Of a DNA stretch of 64,000 bases, positions 62,239-64,000 are shown piece after piece. The first letter of the stretch is position 1; the number at the start of each line of letters is the position of its first letter. This DNA comes from Bifidobacterium callimiconis (GTDB taxonomy: Bacteria; Actinomycetota; Actinomycetes; Actinomycetales; Bifidobacteriaceae). The stretch covers positions 62,001 through 126,000 of the forward strand of contig NZ_QXGJ01000003.1 in the NCBI RefSeq assembly GCF_003952005.1, written 5' to 3'. The notes beneath the pieces are model-generated. The model did no database searches and was not told where the DNA came from. It worked only from the letters and a program-made list of their open reading frames with translations. The position numbers were made by a program, and so were the translations under genes.

Positions 62239-62324
62239 TCCTCGCGCAAATCGTCGCGGCCGTGGGTTTCCTCGCGCAATCGGTCGCAATCAGCCCTGTT
62301 TAGCGACTGAATGCGCGAGGAAAC
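62237..62324. repeat. Palindromic repeat, family C, left of the AbiEi-like gene
   Basis: TTTCCTCGCGCAAATCGTCG appears first as a half, then GTTTCCTCGCGCAATCGGTCG ... TAGCGACTGAATGCGCGAGG as an imperfect palindrome of about 57 bases. The right copy at 63343-63405 has the same arms. Confidence 0.78.
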
Positions 62325-62359
62325 CTGCGGCTTCGACGATTCCAACGTAGACTTTTTCC

Positions 62360-63367
62360 ATGGAGGACCATTACGCACTGAATCTGCTTTTCGACGCCGC
62401 ACAGCAGTCGCGGCGCTGCGCCCGTCCGCGCACTGACGCCGATACCAGTGCGATGGCACGGCGGGTCAAGGCGGGCACAGTGACGCGCCCCTACCGCGGC
62501 ATGTATGCGCGCACCGACTATTGGAATGCCCTCGACCGTCATGAACAGGTGCGGCATGTCGTACGCACATTGTCCTCCATGCATCCGGACTGGGTATTCT
62601 GCGGTCCCACGGCGGCGATCATGCACGGACTGGACTGCTCGTACCGTCTGACCGGACCGATCTGCATCGTTTCGGACCGGCCGACACGTCGGCAGTCCTC
62701 CAAACAGCTGATACGCTATGCGATCACCTATCCCGACACGGAGATGGCCGACGGAGTTCCGGTGACGGGACTGCTGAGAACGCTTTATGATTGCGTGGCG
62801 AAACTTCCGACCCGCTATTCGCTCGCGCAGCTGGATTCAGCGATCCGACTGGGGAAGGTCGCGGCACCAACACTGAAGGCGTACCCATGCTCATTGCCGC
62901 ATGTACGTGATCGAAACCGCATAGAGGAGGTCTTCGACCTCGCGGATGGGCGCAGCGAAAACGGCGGGGAATCCGAGGGACGCGGCGTTCTCGCCACGAT
63001 CGGCTACCCGCCGGACGACATTCAGGTCGAATTCCCATGCCTGCAACGGCAACGTCGCGTGCATCGCGTCGACTATCTATGGAAGCGCGAAGATGGATCC
63101 CTGCTCATCGGTGAATTCGACGGCGTGCGGAAATACATCGACCCGACCATGACATCGGGACGGACCATCCGCGCCGTCGTCGACGACGAACGCGACCGAC
63201 AGCGGTGCCTGGAACATCAGGGCGCCGCAATCATCCGTTTCTACTACACGGATCTGGATTATCCCGGCAGGATCGCGCGCGGACTTTCCGCGCAAGGACT
63301 GTCCCGTAAACCGGGAATTCCATCACTGCCCTTCCCCTACACGGTTTCCTCGCGCAATCGGTCGTAA
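62360..63367 (+). CDS. AbiEi-type antitoxin/nuclease-like protein (type IV TA family regulator-like)
   Basis: A 335-residue protein of a large actinobacterial family. Residues about 30-150 resemble the AbiEi antitoxin-like region (RRVKAGTVTRPYRGMYARTD, HVVRTLSSMHPDWVFCGPTAA and ITYPDTEMADGVPVTGLLRTLYDC). Residues about 215-310 look like a small DUF559/Vsr-like nuclease fold (VDYLWKREDGSLLIGEFDG, then RQRCLEHQGAAIIRFYYTDL), but the E-x-K catalytic signature reads EFDG, so activity is uncertain. No toxin gene is next to it. Its final codons and stop lie inside the right repeat. No clear RBS; TAGACT 7 bases before the ATG suggests a possible leaderless start. Confidence 0.6.
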   Translation: MEDHYALNLLFDAAQQSRRCARPRTDADTSAMARRVKAGTVTRPYRGMYARTDYWNALDRHEQVRHVVRTLSSMHPDWVFCGPTAAIMHGLDCSYRLTGPICIVSDRPTRRQSSKQLIRYAITYPDTEMADGVPVTGLLRTLYDCVAKLPTRYSLAQLDSAIRLGKVAAPTLKAYPCSLPHVRDRNRIEEVFDLADGRSENGGESEGRGVLATIGYPPDDIQVEFPCLQRQRRVHRVDYLWKREDGSLLIGEFDGVRKYIDPTMTSGRTIRAVVDDERDRQRCLEHQGAAIIRFYYTDLDYPGRIARGLSAQGLSRKPGIPSLPFPYTVSSRNRS

Positions 63368-63405
63368 ACGGCCCTGTTTTGCGACGATTTGCGCGAGGAA
63401 ATCTG
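63343..63405. repeat. Palindromic repeat, family C, right of the AbiEi-like gene
   Basis: GTTTCCTCGCGCAATCGGTCG ... TTTTGCGACGATTTGCGCGAGG is an imperfect palindrome. It overlaps the last eight codons of the AbiEi-like gene and supplies its stop codon (TAA at 63365-63367). The same arms occur at 62237-62324. Confidence 0.78.
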
Positions 63406-63410
63406 CGCAG

Positions 63411-64000
63411 CTACAGTCCGAGGGCGGTGCAGGAGCGACGGATGGCGGTGACGGTGCGATCCACGTCCGCATCGGACAGCGGACGGCGGAAGGTCAGGCG
63501 CAGCGCGGACTTGGCCACCGACGGCTCCAGGCCCATGGCCAGCAGCGTGGGCGGAATCTCGTGCCGCCCCACCGCGCACGCCGAACCGGACGAGCATTCG
63601 ATGCCGCGCGCGTCCAGGTCCACCAGCAGCGCCTCGCCCGTCACGCCGGGGAAGATGAATGATGCGTGCCCCGGCAGCCGGTGCTCCGGATCCCCGGTAA
63701 GTCGAGCCTGCGGAACGACGTCCAGTACGCCATGGATCAAACGGTCACGCGAGGCGATGAGCGAAGCACAGTGCTCGCGCATGAACGCCACCGACTCGTC
63801 CAACGCGATCGCCAACCCCACCGCGCCGGCCACGTTCTGCGTACCGGAACGCAGGCCACGCTCCTGTCCGCCGCCGCTGAGCAGCGGTTCGATCGGCGTG
63901 CGGGAGCGCACCAACAGCGCCCCCAGACCCTTGGGCGTACCGAACTTATGGCCGGAGACGCTCAGCGCATCCACATCCCAGTCGCGCATGCGGATCGGAA
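63411..64000 (-). CDS. Cysteine desulfurase (NifS/IscS family), C-terminal part
   Basis: PLP-dependent enzyme that removes sulfur from cysteine for Fe-S cluster, thiouridine or NAD synthesis. The visible about 196 residues contain the PLP-lysine region LSVSGHKFGTPKGLGALLV, LLSGGGQERGLRSGTQNVAG (family signature) and the active-site cysteine loop in IECSSGSACAVG, plus the C-terminal ALRLTFRRPLSDADVD. The N-terminus is beyond base 64000, so the reading frame is open at the window edge. The specific pathway cannot be deduced from this fragment. Confidence 0.93.
   Translation of the reverse strand, partial: PIRMRDWDVDALSVSGHKFGTPKGLGALLVRSRTPIEPLLSGGGQERGLRSGTQNVAGAVGLAIALDESVAFMREHCASLIASRDRLIHGVLDVVPQARLTGDPEHRLPGHASFIFPGVTGEALLVDLDARGIECSSGSACAVGRHEIPPTLLAMGLEPSVAKSALRLTFRRPLSDADVDRTVTAIRRSCTALGL

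Overview
The window (about 60% GC, actinobacterial gene content throughout) reads as a chromosomal segment of a Bifidobacterium. The evidence is the combination of a MraZ-led dcw cluster, a nrdR / LysM protein / lexA divergon, a GlnA2-type glutamine synthetase, PriA (HisA/TrpF-type isomerase), a DivIVA(Wag31)-YggT-SepF-FtsZ block, L-lactate dehydrogenase, a formate/nitrite transporter and a sucrose/fructan (GH32) locus. The species cannot be fixed by eye. No rRNA, tRNA, CRISPR, phage or complete insertion sequence was recognised.

Layout. 1-8.8 kb (minus): mraZ-rsmH-ftsL-ftsI-[MurE-like]-murF-mraY-murD, peptidoglycan precursor and division genes, preceded by a four-copy MraZ operator. 9.0-12.5 kb (plus): HelD-type helicase and serA. 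12.7-14.6 kb: nrdR and a LysM membrane protein divergent from lexA, with SOS boxes between. 14.7-15.0 kb: three copies of a large structured palindrome next to ldh. 16.2-22.7 kb: hflX, a RsmC-like methyltransferase, hrpA. 22.9-28.3 kb: formate/nitrite transporter, glnA2 (with a fourth copy of the structured palindrome at its 3' end), an esterase and a DUF2252 protein. 28.6-34.0 kb: histidine operon hisD-hisC-hisB-orf218-hisH-priA. 34.2-40.9 kb: aldo/keto reductase, cyclopropane fatty acid synthase, an AT-rich island with a RhuM-Fic protein, azlCD, catabolic-type acetolactate synthase. 41.0-53.6 kb (mostly minus): dnaE, a membrane protein, a pseudouridine synthase, lspA, divIVA, yggT, sepF, ftsZ, dus, glyS. 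53.8-55.9 kb: TPP riboswitch, thiM, thiE fused to a thiamine-binding domain. 55.9-62.2 kb: LacI regulator, GH32, LacY-type permease, GH32. 62.4-64 kb: an AbiEi/nuclease-like gene flanked by palindromic repeats and the end of a cysteine desulfurase.

How the parts work together. Two division/wall clusters lie in this window: the early dcw genes (precursor synthesis, FtsL, FtsI) and the FtsZ-SepF-YggT-DivIVA block. The LexA-controlled LysM protein probably links DNA damage to division arrest. The GH32-permease-GH32 locus is tied to its LacI regulator by three copies of a 16-bp operator. The thiamine genes form a riboswitch-controlled salvage unit.

Most notable: (1) a family of about 100-bp hairpins with an invariant apical core and compensating stem changes, directly abutting the stop codons of ldh and glnA2; (2) a MurE-like protein in the murE position of the dcw cluster whose ATP-binding loop is gone; (3) several families of intergenic palindromes (REP/BIME-like), one of which supplies the stop codon of the AbiEi-like gene; (4) near-perfect 222-bp identity between the two GH32 genes, suggesting gene conversion.
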